Positions 8,660 through 17,321 of a DNA stretch of 41,868 nucleotides are shown one piece after another. The translations under genes and the position numbers were made by a program. Origin of the DNA: Gammaproteobacteria bacterium (GTDB taxonomy: Bacteria > Pseudomonadota > Gammaproteobacteria > Steroidobacterales > Steroidobacteraceae). Where the stretch lies: positions 1 through 41,868 of the forward strand of contig JANYLH010000025.1 in assembly GCA_025357915.1 (NCBI GenBank). Direction: 5' to 3'. A model generated the notes under the pieces. The model was not told where the DNA came from. It worked only from the letters and a program-made list of their open reading frames with translations, and ran no database searches. The stretch's first letter is position 1, and each line of letters starts with the position of its first letter.

Positions 8660-10117
8660 CTATTTTCGCCAGAATGCCGGCGTGAACAGTATCAGCACGG
8701 TGAAGATCTCGACGCGCCCCAGGAACATCGCCAGCGTGCACATCCACAGCTGGAAATCACTCAGATGACCATAGTGGGCGCCGGGACCGACTACGTTCAA
8801 CCCGGGACCGACGTTGTTGATGCTGGCGATAATGGCACTCACCGACGAGAGAAAATCGAGGCCCGAGATCAGCAGCGCAAAGGTCAGCACGACGATGGTG
8901 ATGAAATACAGGAATATGAACGCCAGCACCGAGAACACCACGCGGTTGGATACCAGCTGGCCGGCGATTTTCAGCGGCGCGACCGCCTGCGGGTGCACCA
9001 GCGCAAACATTTCGCGCACCGATTGCTTGAGCAACACGAGCGCGCGGAACACCTTGATGCCCCCGCCCGTGGAACCGCTGCTGGCGCACAGGCAGCTGAG
9101 GAACAGCATCCACAGCGGCGCGAACACCGGCCAGTTGCCATAGTCGGTGCTGACCAGGCCGCAACCGGTCGCAATTGACACCAGGTTGAAGGCGACGTAG
9201 CGGAAAGTGGTGCCAAAATCAGGGTAGACATGACTCAGCCAGACGTGAATGCTGACGCCGATACAGCTGAAGCCGATCCACAGTACCAGCCACTTCGCCT
9301 CCGGGTCGCGCCCGTAAGTGCCCGCCTCGCCCTTGCGGAGCGCGAGAAAATGCGTGGCGAAATTGATGGCCCCGATCAGCATGAACGCGACCAGCACGGC
9401 CTCGATCAGCGGCGAATTGAAATAACCGATGCTGGTGTCGTGGGTGGAGAAGCCGCCGAGCGAGAGTGCCGAGAAGGCGTGGCAGATGGCGTCGAACCAG
9501 TTCATGCCGGCGCCGCGCAGGCCTAGCGCGCATACCGCCGTCAGCCCGGCGTACACCAGCCACAGGAGCTGCGTGGTCTGGGCGATGCGCGGCGCGAGCT
9601 TGGTGTCCTTGACCGGCCCGGGCGAGTCGGCCCGGTACATCTGCATGCCGCCGATTCCCAGCAGCGGGAGGATCGCGACCGCCATGACGATGATGCCCAT
9701 GCCGCCCAGCCAGCTCAGCGCGTGGCGCCAGAGGATGACGGATCGGGGGAGCGAGTCGAGCCCGGTGAGCACCGTCGAACCGGTGGTCGACAGCCCCGAC
9801 ATGGTCTCGAAAAAGGCGCGCGTGAACGACAGCCCGGGCAGCGCCATCAGCAGCGGCATGGTGGCGAGTGCCGCCAGCGCCAGCCACGTGAGTGTCACCA
9901 GCAGGTAGCCGTCGCGCGGCTTGAGTTCGGTGCGGTAACGCAGCGTCATCGTGCGGATGGCGAGGCCCGCCACCAGCGACAGCGCGGCGCTGGCGAGGAA
10001 CGCGGTGACCGCGCCCTCGTGATAGATCAGCGCCGCCGCAATGGGCAACAGGAACAGGATCGAAAACAGCGACAGCACCGAGCCAAGCAGATGAACGACG
10101 CCAAACAGCGAACGCAT
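8660..10117 (-). CDS. trkH: TrkH potassium uptake channel subunit
   Basis: The 485-residue protein has the TrkH architecture: two lead helices and four M1-P-M2 repeats. The pore-loop regions are visible: GLSTTGSTVL, ALSLGGFSTHDTS, VSIATGCGLVSTD and NNVGPGLN. SGSTGGGIKVFRALVLLK follows the third repeat, and the C-terminus is RVEIFTVLILFTPAFWR. It forms the membrane part of the Trk K+ uptake system, gated by cytoplasmic TrkA rings. The start codon lies 12 bases downstream of the trkA stop, which implies one transcript and co-production. Confidence 0.95.
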   Translation of the reverse strand: MRSLFGVVHLLGSVLSLFSILFLLPIAAALIYHEGAVTAFLASAALSLVAGLAIRTMTLRYRTELKPRDGYLLVTLTWLALAALATMPLLMALPGLSFTRAFFETMSGLSTTGSTVLTGLDSLPRSVILWRHALSWLGGMGIIVMAVAILPLLGIGGMQMYRADSPGPVKDTKLAPRIAQTTQLLWLVYAGLTAVCALGLRGAGMNWFDAICHAFSALSLGGFSTHDTSIGYFNSPLIEAVLVAFMLIGAINFATHFLALRKGEAGTYGRDPEAKWLVLWIGFSCIGVSIHVWLSHVYPDFGTTFRYVAFNLVSIATGCGLVSTDYGNWPVFAPLWMLFLSCLCASSGSTGGGIKVFRALVLLKQSVREMFALVHPQAVAPLKIAGQLVSNRVVFSVLAFIFLYFITIVVLTFALLISGLDFLSSVSAIIASINNVGPGLNVVGPGAHYGHLSDFQLWMCTLAMFLGRVEIFTVLILFTPAFWRK

Positions 10118-10129
10118 CGGCGGCAGTTC

Positions 10130-11497
10130 CTAGTGTTCGCCCTGGAACAGGCGCTCGACCGCCTCGACGTGCCGGCGGTCGGCCAGGAACACGATCAGGT
10201 GATCCTCGGTCTCGATCAGCGTGTCGTGATGCGCCATGATGACCGCTTCGCCCCGGGCGACGGCCACGATGCTGGCGCCCTGGGGCAGATCAACCTCCTC
10301 GATGCGGCGGCCGATGACCCGCGAGTGGTCTGGCGCGCCGTGCACTACCACCTCGATGGCCTCGGCGATGCCGCGGCGCAGCGAGTGCACACGCACCACG
10401 TCGCCCCGCCGCACGTGCGCCAGCAGCGAGCCGATGGTGATGGTCTGCGGGGAAATGACCACGTCGATGAAGCGGTCTTCCATCAGTTCGCCGTAGGCCG
10501 GGCGGTTGATCAGAGCCATGACACGGCTTGCGCCGAGGCGCTTGGCGAGCATCGCCGCCATGACGTTGGCCTCGTCGGAATTGGTCAGCGCCGCGAACAC
10601 GTCGGCACTGTCGATGTTTTCCTCAACCAGCAGTTCCTCGTCGGCCGCGTCGCCGTGCAGGACGATCGTGTTCTGCAGGATTTCCGAGGCACGGCGCGCG
10701 CGGCGGGCATCGCGTTCGATAAGCTTGATCTGGTGGGTGTCCTCGAGCGTGCGTGCGAGGCGCAGACCGATGTTGCCGGCGCCGGCGATCACCAGTTTGC
10801 GCACCTTCGGCTCGCGCCGCCGCAGCTCGGCGAGCATTTTCTTCAGGTCGTCGCTCGCGGCAACAAAAAAGATTTCGTCGTTTTCGGCGATCACCGAGTC
10901 GCCGTCGATCGGGATCAGCCGGCCGCCGCGGTAGATCGCCGCCACCCGCGCGTCGGTACCGGGCAGGTGTTCGCGCAGGATGCGCAGTGGCTTGCCCACC
11001 AGCAGCCCGTCGGTGCGCGCGCGGACACTCGCGAGCTGCACGCGGCCATCGGCGAAATCCACCACCTGCAGGGCGCCCGGGTTCGAGAGCAGGTGCGCGA
11101 TGTAATCGGTCACCAGCTCTTCGGGGCTGATCCACACGTCGACCGCGAGCCCACCTTCCGCGAACAGCTGCGGGCGCGAGGTGTATTCGGCCGCGCGGAT
11201 GCGGGCGATGCGGGTCGGAGTGCGGTAGAGGAGTTGCGCGATCTGGCAGGCAACGATGTTGATCTCGTCGCTGTTGGTCAGGGCGATAAGAATGTCGGTG
11301 TCGGCGATGCCCGCCGACTCGAGCACCGAAGGGTGCGCGGCATTGCCGGCCACGGCGCGGATGTCGATGCGGTCCTGCAGGTCGCGCAGCACCTGCTCAT
11401 TGATGTCCACCACCGTGACTTCGTTGGCCGGTTCGCCCGCCAGGCTCTGCGCGGCGCTGCGGCCGACCTGGCCTGCGCCGAGAATGAGGATTTTCAT
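10130..11497 (-). CDS. trkA: TrkA potassium channel regulatory (RCK) subunit
   Basis: The 455-residue protein shows the duplicated TrkA layout. The first Rossmann NAD-binding domain starts MKILILGAGQVGRSAA, followed by a TrkA-C domain around IPIDGDSVIAENDEIFFVA. The second Rossmann domain has KLVIAGAGNIGLRLARTLE, and the second TrkA-C domain ends with IETEDHLIVFLADRRHVEAVERLF. It is the cytoplasmic nucleotide-sensing gate of TrkH. ATG 11497 is fixed by the Rossmann strand; the frame is open upstream into the uvrD end, without coding character. The ribosome binding site is weak. It lies 29 bases after the uvrD stop on the same strand. Confidence 0.95.
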   Translation of the reverse strand: MKILILGAGQVGRSAAQSLAGEPANEVTVVDINEQVLRDLQDRIDIRAVAGNAAHPSVLESAGIADTDILIALTNSDEINIVACQIAQLLYRTPTRIARIRAAEYTSRPQLFAEGGLAVDVWISPEELVTDYIAHLLSNPGALQVVDFADGRVQLASVRARTDGLLVGKPLRILREHLPGTDARVAAIYRGGRLIPIDGDSVIAENDEIFFVAASDDLKKMLAELRRREPKVRKLVIAGAGNIGLRLARTLEDTHQIKLIERDARRARRASEILQNTIVLHGDAADEELLVEENIDSADVFAALTNSDEANVMAAMLAKRLGASRVMALINRPAYGELMEDRFIDVVISPQTITIGSLLAHVRRGDVVRVHSLRRGIAEAIEVVVHGAPDHSRVIGRRIEEVDLPQGASIVAVARGEAVIMAHHDTLIETEDHLIVFLADRRHVEAVERLFQGEH

Positions 11498-11526
11498 CGT
11501 TGCGCCATGTTGAGTGTTGACAGTTC

Positions 11527-13728
11527 CTAGACGGGTTCCAGCCGGGCGACGCTCACCATCAGCCACTTTGCGCCCTGGTGTTCAAAATTAACATGGACAC
11601 GGGCGTGAGGCCCCTGGCCTTCGAGGTTGAGCACCACGCCCTCGCCGAATTTGCCGTGGCGCACGCGCGTGCCGAGGCGCATGCCGCCCGAGGCGGGTTC
11701 CGCGGGGTTGCGGAACAGGCCGCCGGCGCCCGCCGCGCCTTCGCGCCGCCCGGCGGTCGCCGGCGCGGCCAGTCCGTGGCGCGCCAGCTGGATGCGCGGC
11801 CGCACTTCCTCGAGCAAGTCTGGCGGCAGTTCCTGGATGAAACGGGAGGCGACGTTATAGCTGTCGACGCCGTGCAGCCGCCGCTGCTCCGCGTAACAGA
11901 GGTACAGCTGTTTCATCGCGCGGGTGATGCCGACGTAACACAGGCGCCGTTCCTCCTCGAGGCTCGCCAGCTCGTTGATCGAGCGCTGGTGCGGGAACAG
12001 GCCGTCTTCCATGCCGGCGAGGAACACCACCGGAAACTCGAGGCCCTTGGCGGTGTGCAGCGTCATCATCTGCACGCAATCGTCCCACTCGCTCCCCTGC
12101 GTCTCGCCCGATTCGAGCACGGCGTGCGCCAGGAAACTCTGCAGTGGCGGCAGGTCTTCGCCCTCGGGCTCGTAGCCGCGCGCCGCGCTGACGAGTTCGG
12201 CGAGGTTCTCGATGCGCGCCTCGCCACGATCGGCCTTGTCCTTGCGGAAATGCTCGATCAGGCCGCTGTTGTTGATCACATGATCAACCTGTTCGTAAAG
12301 CGGCAACCCCTCGATATCGCGCCCAAGTCGCTCGATCAGCGCGAGGAACCCGTGGAGCGCGGCGGCACCGCGCGCGGCGCCCGTGGCATCGCCAAGCAGC
12401 GCGCCCGCGACGCGCCACAGCGAGCTGCCGGCGCCCTTGGAAGCTTCGCGCAGCGTATCGAGCGTGCGTGCGCCGATGCCGCGCACCGGCAGGTTGACGA
12501 CCCGCTCGAACGAAGCGTCATCGTCGCGATTGGCGATCAGCCGCAGGTAGGCGAGTGCGTCCTTGATTTCCGCGCGCTCGAAGAACCGCAGGCCCCCGTA
12601 AACGCGGTAGGGGAGCCGTGCCTGGATCAGCGCTTCCTCGAACACACGCGACTGCGCGTTGGAGCGATAGAGAATGGCGCACTCGCGCCGCAGGCCGCCG
12701 CCGGCGATCCATTGCTGGATGCGCCCGAGCACGAACTCGGCCTCGTCGCGTTCGTTATAGGCGCAGTAGACGCGCACTGGCTCGCCGCGCGCACCGCTGG
12801 TCCACAGCTCCTTGCCCAGGCGCGAGGAATTGTTGGCGATCAGCGCGTTGGCGGCTTCGAGGATCGCCGCGCTCGAGCGGTAGTTCTGCTCGAGCTTGTA
12901 GAGCTGCGCCTCGGGAAAGTCGCTGCGGAACTTTTGCAGGTTTTCGACTTTCGCGCCTCGCCATCGGTAAATGGACTGATCGTCATCCCCGACCACGAAC
13001 GGGCAGCCGGTGGTGCCGACCAGCAGCCGGATCCAGGCGTACTGGATCGAATTGGTATCCTGGAACTCATCGACCAGAACGTGGTGGAAGCGTGCGCGGT
13101 AGTGGCGCAGCAGTTCGGGGTTGTCGCGCCACAGCTCAAACGCGCGCAACAGCAATTCCGCGAAATCGACCGCGCCCTGGCGCGCGCAGACCTGTTCGTA
13201 TTCGGTGTACAGCCGGACCAGCGTGCGCTCGGTCGGATCGCCCCCGTCCTTGAGTTGCGATGGACGCCGGCCCTCATCCTTGTGCTTGTTGATGAAGTAC
13301 TGCACTTCGCGCGGCACGAAGCGCGTCTCGTCGAGCTCGAGCGCCTTGACCACCTTCTTGATGAGCCGCAGCTGGTCTTCGCCATCGAGGATCTGGAAAC
13401 TCTGCGGCAGACCCGCATCGCGCCAGTGGAGTCGCAGCAGGCGATGCGCCAGGCCATGAAAAGTGCCGAGCCACATGGCGCCACCCGAACTGCCCAGGAG
13501 CGCTTCGACCCGCGCGCGCATCTCGGCGGCGGCCTTGTTGGTGAAGGTGACGGCGAGGATTCCGTGCGGGGTAGCGCCCTCCGCCTGGATCAGCCAGGCG
13601 ATGCGGTGGATCAGCACCCGGGTCTTGCCGCTGCCGGCGCCGGCCAGCACCAGTGTCGCGCCCAGCGGCGCGGTGACCGCGGCGCGCTGGGCGTCGTTCA
13701 GGGGGCTGAGGATGGGCGAGACGTCCAT
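11527..13728 (-). CDS. uvrD: UvrD DNA helicase II
   Basis: The 733-residue superfamily 1A helicase has the Q-motif region LNDAQRAAV, Walker A AGAGSGKT (residues 29-36), motif Ia AVTFTNKAAAEM, motif II VDEFQDTN, motif III DDDQSIYRWRGA, motif IV NYRSS, motif V TLHTAKGLEFPVVFLAG and motif VI EERRLCYVGITRAM. The C-terminal Tudor-like segment GTRVRHGKFGEGVVLNLEG, ending in FEHQGAKWLMV, favours UvrD over Rep. It unwinds DNA 3' to 5' in nucleotide excision and mismatch repair. A long open frame on the opposite strand is only the GC-rich antisense shadow. Confidence 0.96.
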   Translation of the reverse strand: MDVSPILSPLNDAQRAAVTAPLGATLVLAGAGSGKTRVLIHRIAWLIQAEGATPHGILAVTFTNKAAAEMRARVEALLGSSGGAMWLGTFHGLAHRLLRLHWRDAGLPQSFQILDGEDQLRLIKKVVKALELDETRFVPREVQYFINKHKDEGRRPSQLKDGGDPTERTLVRLYTEYEQVCARQGAVDFAELLLRAFELWRDNPELLRHYRARFHHVLVDEFQDTNSIQYAWIRLLVGTTGCPFVVGDDDQSIYRWRGAKVENLQKFRSDFPEAQLYKLEQNYRSSAAILEAANALIANNSSRLGKELWTSGARGEPVRVYCAYNERDEAEFVLGRIQQWIAGGGLRRECAILYRSNAQSRVFEEALIQARLPYRVYGGLRFFERAEIKDALAYLRLIANRDDDASFERVVNLPVRGIGARTLDTLREASKGAGSSLWRVAGALLGDATGAARGAAALHGFLALIERLGRDIEGLPLYEQVDHVINNSGLIEHFRKDKADRGEARIENLAELVSAARGYEPEGEDLPPLQSFLAHAVLESGETQGSEWDDCVQMMTLHTAKGLEFPVVFLAGMEDGLFPHQRSINELASLEEERRLCYVGITRAMKQLYLCYAEQRRLHGVDSYNVASRFIQELPPDLLEEVRPRIQLARHGLAAPATAGRREGAAGAGGLFRNPAEPASGGMRLGTRVRHGKFGEGVVLNLEGQGPHARVHVNFEHQGAKWLMVSVARLEPV

Positions 13729-13784
13729 GCGGACGCGAATTCTACCCTGTGGCGCGCGGCGGCGGCGGCATCAAAATGCCACCG

Positions 13785-14576
13785 CTACCAGCTGTTTCGC
13801 AGCTCGCGCAGCGCCAGGAATACCTCGCGCGGGGTAGGCTTTGCAGGCAGCGCGCTCACGCGCTGGCGCAGGGTCTCGATCAGCCCCGGCTCGGTCAGGC
13901 GGAAGAAGCTGTTGACCGTGAATTCCTGCTCCAGGGTCAGCACGGCCAGGTCCTCGGGCCGCACATTCCCGGACTTCGCCAGCCAGTCCGCCGCGGCCTG
14001 GTTGCCCGGCTCGACGTGGCACGTGAAGCGCAGGTTGTTCATCAGGTAGTCGTGGCCGGGGTAGATGCGCGTGCTCGTGGGGAGCCGCGCGAGCTGCTGC
14101 GCACAGGTCTCGAACAGGCGTTCGGGGTCGCCACCGCCGCGGCAGTTGCCGACGCCGGCGTTGAACAGCGTGTCGCCTGAAAACAGTGCCGGCCCCGCCG
14201 CGTGCGCGAGCAGGCACACATGAGCCATGGTGTGGCCCGGCGTATCGAGACATTCGAGCTCGACGCTGCGGCCCACGCGGATCACATCGCCCGCCGCGAG
14301 GCCCCGATCAACCCCGCCAATGGCTGCCGCGCCGCGCGCGTGCGCGCAGACCTTCGCGCCGGTGGCCTTGACCAGCTCCGCGTTGCCGGCCGTATGATCG
14401 CGGTGCTCGTGCGTATTGACGATCTGCGTGATCGTCCAGCCGCGTTCCCTGGCGCGGTTCAGACAGGCCTGCCAGTCGAGCGGGTCTACTACGAGAGCCT
14501 CTCCGGTCTCCCCACAGGCCACTACGTAGTGATAGTTCCGCAGCTCGTTGGCAGCCCAGATGCGTTCGACGATCAT
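13785..14576 (-). CDS. gloB: Hydroxyacylglutathione hydrolase-like metallo-beta-lactamase-fold enzyme (glyoxalase II)
   Basis: The 263-residue protein has the GloB metal-binding pattern: THEHRDHTAGN (HxHxDH), then TPGHTMAHV, FSGDTLFNAGVGNC with the bridging Asp, and YPGHDYLMNNLRF. The C-terminal part, with FTVNSFFRLTEP, corresponds to the HAGH substrate domain. It should hydrolyse S-D-lactoylglutathione in the cytoplasm, the second step of methylglyoxal detoxification. ATG 14576 is chosen because the conserved first strand begins MIVERIWAANELRNYHYVV; the longer upstream extension is antisense to the DUF3293 gene. It is divergent from DUF3293 with only 30 bases between starts, so promoters must overlap the coding starts. 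Confidence 0.9.
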   Translation of the reverse strand: MIVERIWAANELRNYHYVVACGETGEALVVDPLDWQACLNRARERGWTITQIVNTHEHRDHTAGNAELVKATGAKVCAHARGAAAIGGVDRGLAAGDVIRVGRSVELECLDTPGHTMAHVCLLAHAAGPALFSGDTLFNAGVGNCRGGGDPERLFETCAQQLARLPTSTRIYPGHDYLMNNLRFTCHVEPGNQAAADWLAKSGNVRPEDLAVLTLEQEFTVNSFFRLTEPGLIETLRQRVSALPAKPTPREVFLALRELRNSW

Positions 14577-14606
14577 GGCTGCAGAGCCTACGTCATAATT
14601 GCGCCC

Positions 14607-15047
14607 ATGCAACCTCCAGATGGTCCCGATGGCGCGCTCGATGCCGCCTATCGGCGCACCCGCTATGAAGTGCACGCACCCGACGGCCTGCTGGTGCTGC
14701 AGATCGATACGCCGAGCCTGGAACTGGCGGTTGTCCACCGGAAACGGCGGGTCGAGTGCTCGGCATTCCTGACCGCCTGGAATCCGCACAGTGTCCCCAG
14801 TCCGCCGGCACAGAATGCAGCCGCACACCGGCAACTCCAGCAGCAGATCGGGGAGCTGGGCCTCGATTTCTGGCCCGGCTGGGGGCGCGACCCGGCCGGG
14901 GAGTGGCCCGCCGAGCAGAGCCTGTTCGTGCCCGGGCTGGTGCTGGCAGATGCCGGCCGAATTGCCCGGGATCTCGGGCAGAACGCCATCGTGCACGCGG
15001 CGCAGGATGGCGTGCCGAGGCTCATCTGGCTGCGGTCGGGCCCATGA
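14607..15047 (+). CDS. DUF3293 protein
   Basis: The 146-residue protein contains the DUF3293 hallmarks: an N-terminal YRRTRYEVHAPDG segment, the central FLTAWNPHS motif, N...L..QI spacing, and a C-terminal GEWPAEQSLFVPGLVLADAGRIARDLGQNAIV region. The biochemical role of the family is unknown; it is a small soluble protein common in Proteobacteria. ATG 14607 starts 30 bases from the divergent gloB start. Its stop overlaps the start of the EamA transporter by four bases (ATGA at 15044-15047), which suggests translational coupling. Confidence 0.85.
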   Translation: MQPPDGPDGALDAAYRRTRYEVHAPDGLLVLQIDTPSLELAVVHRKRRVECSAFLTAWNPHSVPSPPAQNAAAHRQLQQQIGELGLDFWPGWGRDPAGEWPAEQSLFVPGLVLADAGRIARDLGQNAIVHAAQDGVPRLIWLRSGP

Positions 15048-15928
15048 GTGCGCGAGCGTGGCTGGCGTTCGCGGCGCTCGGCGTCATCTGGGGCGTGCCC
15101 TATTTCTTCATCAAGCTTGCGGTCCAGGAAATGTCGCCGTGGGTCGTGGCCTGGAGCCGCATCACGCTGGCGGCGCTGGTGTTGCTGCCGGTCGCCTGGC
15201 GCCGCGGCGCGCTGCACGCGCTGGGCGCGCACAAGCTGCCGATCGTCGCCTTCGGGCTGATCGAGTTCGTCATTCCATTTTCCGCAATCTCGATCGGCGA
15301 GCGCTGGATCGATTCCTCGGTCACCGGGATCCTCATCGCTTCGGTGCCGCTGACCGTGAGGGTGATCGGCCGCTTCTTCGGACTGCACGAGCCGCTTGGA
15401 AAGTGGCGTCTCGTGGGCCTGCTGCTCGGCTTTCTCGGGGTCGCGTTGCTGCTGGGATTCGGCAATATCTCCGGGCCCCTGGGCTGGGCGGGTGCGGGGT
15501 GCATGTTGCTGGCTGCCGCCTGCTACGCCGTGGGGCCGCTGATCATCCAGCGTCACCTCAAGGAACTCGATTCCTTTGGCCCGATCGCCGCGAGCCTGCT
15601 GTTCTCCAGCCTGGTGCTGCTGGCGCCGGCCCTGGCGACGTTTCCGGTGGCACGGCCGTCGGCCCTGGCGCTCACCTCGATCGTGATACTCGGCCTGGTG
15701 TGTACCGCGTTGGCGATGTTGCTGATGTTCTATCTGGTCAGCCACGCGGGCGCGTCGCGCGCCTCGGTCATCACATATATCAACCCTGCGGTGGCGACGC
15801 TGCTGGGCGTGCTGGTGCTGAATGAGCGCCTGGGTACTGGCGGCCTCGTTGCCCTGGCGCTTATCTTGGTGGGTTCCTGGCTCGCTACCCGCGGACGCAG
15901 AGTGACGAATCCGACCACAAAAACCTGA
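15044..15928 (+). CDS. EamA/DMT-superfamily transporter
   Basis: The 294-residue protein has ten hydrophobic helices in two EamA repeats. The first begins WLAFAALGVIWGVPYFFIKLAV and the second begins near GWAGAGCMLLAAACYAVGPL. The ending has INPAVATLLGVLVLNERLGTGGLVALALILVGSWLA, a typical final EamA motif. Such carriers export or import small metabolites such as amino acids or their derivatives; the substrate is not predictable. ATG 15044 overlaps the DUF3293 stop, and TGATG at 15926-15930 overlaps its own stop with the start of the next frame, giving a compact three-gene unit. Confidence 0.88.
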   Translation: MSARAWLAFAALGVIWGVPYFFIKLAVQEMSPWVVAWSRITLAALVLLPVAWRRGALHALGAHKLPIVAFGLIEFVIPFSAISIGERWIDSSVTGILIASVPLTVRVIGRFFGLHEPLGKWRLVGLLLGFLGVALLLGFGNISGPLGWAGAGCMLLAAACYAVGPLIIQRHLKELDSFGPIAASLLFSSLVLLAPALATFPVARPSALALTSIVILGLVCTALAMLLMFYLVSHAGASRASVITYINPAVATLLGVLVLNERLGTGGLVALALILVGSWLATRGRRVTNPTTKT

Positions 15929-16347
15929 TGCGCACCAGACACCAGCTGTCGCGAGCCGGATCAGTGATGGCTCCCGAGCGTAGGCCGCATTGGCAGCCGC
16001 TGGCCCTGGTGTCGCCATCGCTGCTCGATGACCGGGTAGCGCGCTTCATCGCCATTGTCAGCCGGCAGCCGAAACCGGTCTATGCCCATTGCCTGTACGG
16101 ATTGGATCGGACCGGCGTCATGATTGCCGCGTACCGCATACTTGCTGAAGGCGCGGGCGATGAGTCGGCCATCAAGGAGATGGCGCTCTATCACGAACCG
16201 TGGTTCCGGGCCAACGCCCGTTATATTCGCGGCCTGACGCCCCCACGCCGCGACAAGATCCGGCGCGAGGTATTGCGCCTGGCACCGAAATTGACCAGCG
16301 ATGCGCGGATAGTGTGCGAACACGGCGCCTGCAGCATTGCGCGCTGA
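15928..16347 (+). CDS. N-terminally truncated tyrosine/dual-specificity phosphatase-like protein
   Basis: The 139-residue frame contains the phosphatase P-loop VYAHCLYGLDRTGVMIAAYRI, matching HCx5R(T), and a following helix, ESAIKEMALYHEPWF, like family members. The region before the P-loop is short: SPSLLDDRVARFIAIV fits the helix just upstream, but the usual N-terminal strands and the general-acid Asp loop seem absent. Full-length relatives are about 160-200 residues with the missing part in front. The start overlaps the EamA stop (TGATG), so it may still be translated. It is either a decaying 5'-deleted gene or a minimal variant. The C-terminal tail is of unclear origin. No gene in another frame upstream completes it. 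Confidence 0.55.
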   Translation: MRTRHQLSRAGSVMAPERRPHWQPLALVSPSLLDDRVARFIAIVSRQPKPVYAHCLYGLDRTGVMIAAYRILAEGAGDESAIKEMALYHEPWFRANARYIRGLTPPRRDKIRREVLRLAPKLTSDARIVCEHGACSIAR

Positions 16348-16364
16348 CCCACGGAGCCGTCACC

Positions 16365-17321
16365 TCAGGCGCTGATCGCACCCTGCGTCGGCAGATAATG
16401 GTCGACCAGCAGCGCCAGGAACAGCCACATCAGGTAGCTGATCGAGAAGCGGAATACCCGCATCGGCAGGTCGTCGCGCCGTGTCACCTTGAGCCGCACG
16501 GCGTGTATGAGAAACCGGCCGTTCAGGACCAGCGCGGCCAGCAGGTAGAGCAGCCCGCTCATGCCGGTGACGTAGGGCAGGAGCGTGACCAGCGCCAGCA
16601 GCACGGTATAAAGCAGCACGTGGAGCCGCGTGAATTCCACGCCGTGTGTCACCGGCAGCATCGGAATCTCGGCCTTCGCGTAATCGTGCCGGCGGGCGAT
16701 GGCGAGCGCCCAGAAGTGCGGCGGGGTCCAGGCGAAGATGATCAGGAACAGCAGCAGCGCGTGCGGATCGACCGTGTTGGTGACTGCCGCCCAGCCGAGC
16801 ACCGGCGGTGCGGCGCCCGCGGCGCCGCCAATCACGATGTTCTGCGGCGTCGCCCGCTTGAGCCAGACCGTGTAGAGCACGGCATAGCCGATCAGTGAGG
16901 CGAAGGTGAGCACCGCGGTGAGCGTGTTCACCAGCAGCACCAGCACCAGCATCGAGGCGACGCCCAGCACCGCGCCGAACACCAGCGCCTGGCGGTAATC
17001 GAGCGCGCCGGTCGGGAGCGGCCGGCCGCGGGTGCGCGCCATGTAGACGTCGATGCGGCGATCGAGCACGTGGTTGAAGGTGGCTGCGGAAGCGGCCGCC
17101 AGCGCGATGCCCAGGTTGCCGAACAGGAGCGCGTTGAGGGGAGGCAACCCTGGCGTGGCGAGCAGCGTGCCGACGACCGCCGTCAGGACAATGAGGGCCA
17201 CGACGCGCGGTTTGGTGAGTTCGAGATAGTCCCGCCAGGCGGCCCGGCTCACCCTCGCGGCGCTGCGATCGCTGTCGCCATTGCCGTTGCCATGGGCGAG
17301 GGCGCCAGCCGGGGCGTTCAA
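16365..17321 (-). CDS. ctaB: Protoheme IX farnesyltransferase (heme O synthase)
   Basis: The roughly 318-residue UbiA-superfamily protein has multiple membrane helices. The prenyl-diphosphate motif is [19 protein letters not shown] (NxxxDxxxDxxMxRTxxRP), and [17 protein letters not shown] plus [12 protein letters not shown] are diagnostic for CyoE/CtaB. It farnesylates heme B to heme O, the precursor of heme A for the aa3 oxidase encoded at 35-38 kb. The start is uncertain: TTG 17321 overlaps the ctaA stop (TTGA) and has GGAAGG just upstream, so it is preferred; GTG 17252 is an alternative that removes a Gly/Asn-rich leader. The longer frame runs through ctaA and is not real. No SCO1/senC gene follows, although one often does. 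Confidence 0.93.
   Translation of the reverse strand: MNAPAGALAHGNGNGDSDRSAARVSRAAWRDYLELTKPRVVALIVLTAVVGTLLATPGLPPLNALLFGNLGIALAAASAATFNHVLDRRIDVYMARTRGRPLPTGALDYRQALVFGAVLGVASMLVLVLLVNTLTAVLTFASLIGYAVLYTVWLKRATPQNIVIGGAAGAAPPVLGWAAVTNTVDPHALLLFLIIFAWTPPHFWALAIARRHDYAKAEIPMLPVTHGVEFTRLHVLLYTVLLALVTLLPYVTGMSGLLYLLAALVLNGRFLIHAVRLKVTRRDDLPMRVFRFSISYLMWLFLALLVDHYLPTQGAISA

Noticed and set aside
9722..11530. 602-codon open frame opposite trkA and trkH
   Set aside because: Same reason: no domain is recognisable and the sense strand encodes clear Trk proteins.
11578..14049. 823-codon open frame on the plus strand opposite uvrD
   Set aside because: It is exactly antisense to uvrD, which has every helicase motif. 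Its product is low-complexity and rich in Arg, Ala, Gly and Gln. GC-rich genes often leave such open antisense frames.
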